Source: Bacteroidales bacterium
GTDB lineage: Bacteria; Bacteroidota; Bacteroidia; Bacteroidales; G3-4614
NCBI GenBank assembly: GCA_015061035.1
Contig: SUXK01000004.1
Location: 124,001-188,000, forward strand
DNA length: 64,000 bases
Reading direction: 5' to 3'
The notes beneath the pieces were generated by a model that ran no database searches, was not told where the DNA came from, and saw only the letters and a program-made list of their open reading frames with translations. This document shows, piece after piece, positions 63,796 to 64,000 of this stretch (positions are counted from its first letter, which is position 1; each line of letters opens with the position of its first letter). A program made the position numbers and the translations under genes.

Positions 63796-64000
63796 ATGAG
63801 ATCATTTTATAAAAATATTATATTAATAAAATTTATTCTTGGATTATTTATATCTACATCTTTTCTATCATGTAATGATGATTCTAAAATTTGTGAAATA
63901 AAAGTTATTACAAGTGAAGGAGGTAGTACAGAATTGTCATCTAACAATGTAATATGTGGTGATATTATAACAATTAAAGCAAATCCTGAGGATAAATATA
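63796..64000 (+). CDS. Lipoprotein with possible bacterial (InlB-like) repeats, cut by window edge
   Basis: The first 68 codons of an exported lipoprotein: a basic hydrophobic signal ending FLSC (Cys around 26). The sequence EGGSTELSSNNVICGDIITIKANPEDKY follows the pattern of divergent InlB B-type repeats (SGGST...GD.I.I.A.P..Y) common in Bacteroidetes surface proteins. The rest lies beyond 64000. Codon use is A-ending and resembles the 24-32 kb cluster more than the adjoining efflux operon. Confidence 0.6.
   Translation, partial: MRSFYKNIILIKFILGLFISTSFLSCNDDSKICEIKVITSEGGSTELSSNNVICGDIITIKANPEDKY

Overview
The window is AT-rich chromosomal DNA from a member of the Bacteroidetes, most likely the order Bacteroidales. 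Supporting signs are the many promoters of TTTG-N19-TAnnTTTG type, the near absence of Shine-Dalgarno sites, lipoprotein signals ending in Cys, several proteins with C-terminal domains typical of type IX secretion (T9SS) cargo, and family-specific versions of PurM, MreC/MreD/PBP2/RodA, DUF3332 and PCMD proteins. Possession of T9SS cargo argues against Bacteroides itself. I cannot name the genus. I see no CRISPR array, prophage, integrase or transposase.

Layout. 1-3.8 kb (minus strand): an ABC-F ATPase cut by the window edge, a tandem ABC ATPase, FolK and a membrane metallophosphoesterase. 4-9.1 kb (plus): an AspT/YidE-type transporter, then an operon ribE-purM-acidic protein-rsmI. 9.4-18.5 kb: a coiled-coil lipoprotein, a 1434-residue M60-type metallopeptidase with a T9SS-like tail, serB, and a patatin fused to an outer-membrane barrel. 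18.6-23.9 kb: DUF3332 lipoprotein and MltF on minus; Dabb protein, GH13 glycosidase and Prs on plus.

24.2-32.5 kb is the most accessory-looking part. It holds a secreted protein with an endosialidase-type chaperone domain, a 1639-residue gingipain-like C25 peptidase, and two near-identical secreted proteins. These two arose by a 1083-bp tandem duplication that also copied the 3' end of the peptidase gene. 32.7-37.5 kb: PCMD lipoprotein, porin-like barrel, MetA (with the acetyl-type Glu111) and a U32 peptidase-family protein. 37.6-44.8 kb: purH and the rod-shape operon mreB-mreC-mreD-mrdA-rodA.

44.9-45.6 kb carries tRNA-Arg(ACG), tRNA-Gly(TCC) and an unusually structured non-coding stretch. 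It contains three hairpins with GAAA loops and a candidate small RNA ending in an intrinsic terminator. 45.6-57.4 kb (minus) is an exopolysaccharide/capsule operon: wzz, wzy, wzx, an acyltransferase, two GT4 glycosyltransferases, a small lipoprotein, wzi, a hexapeptide acetyltransferase, a radical SAM enzyme and ugd. It is preceded by a hairpin-rich leader. The first glycosyl-1-phosphate transferase, Wza and the tyrosine kinase are not in the window. 57.9-63.7 kb is a complete RND efflux operon (membrane-fusion lipoprotein, AcrB-type pump, TolC-type lipoprotein). The window ends inside a lipoprotein gene.
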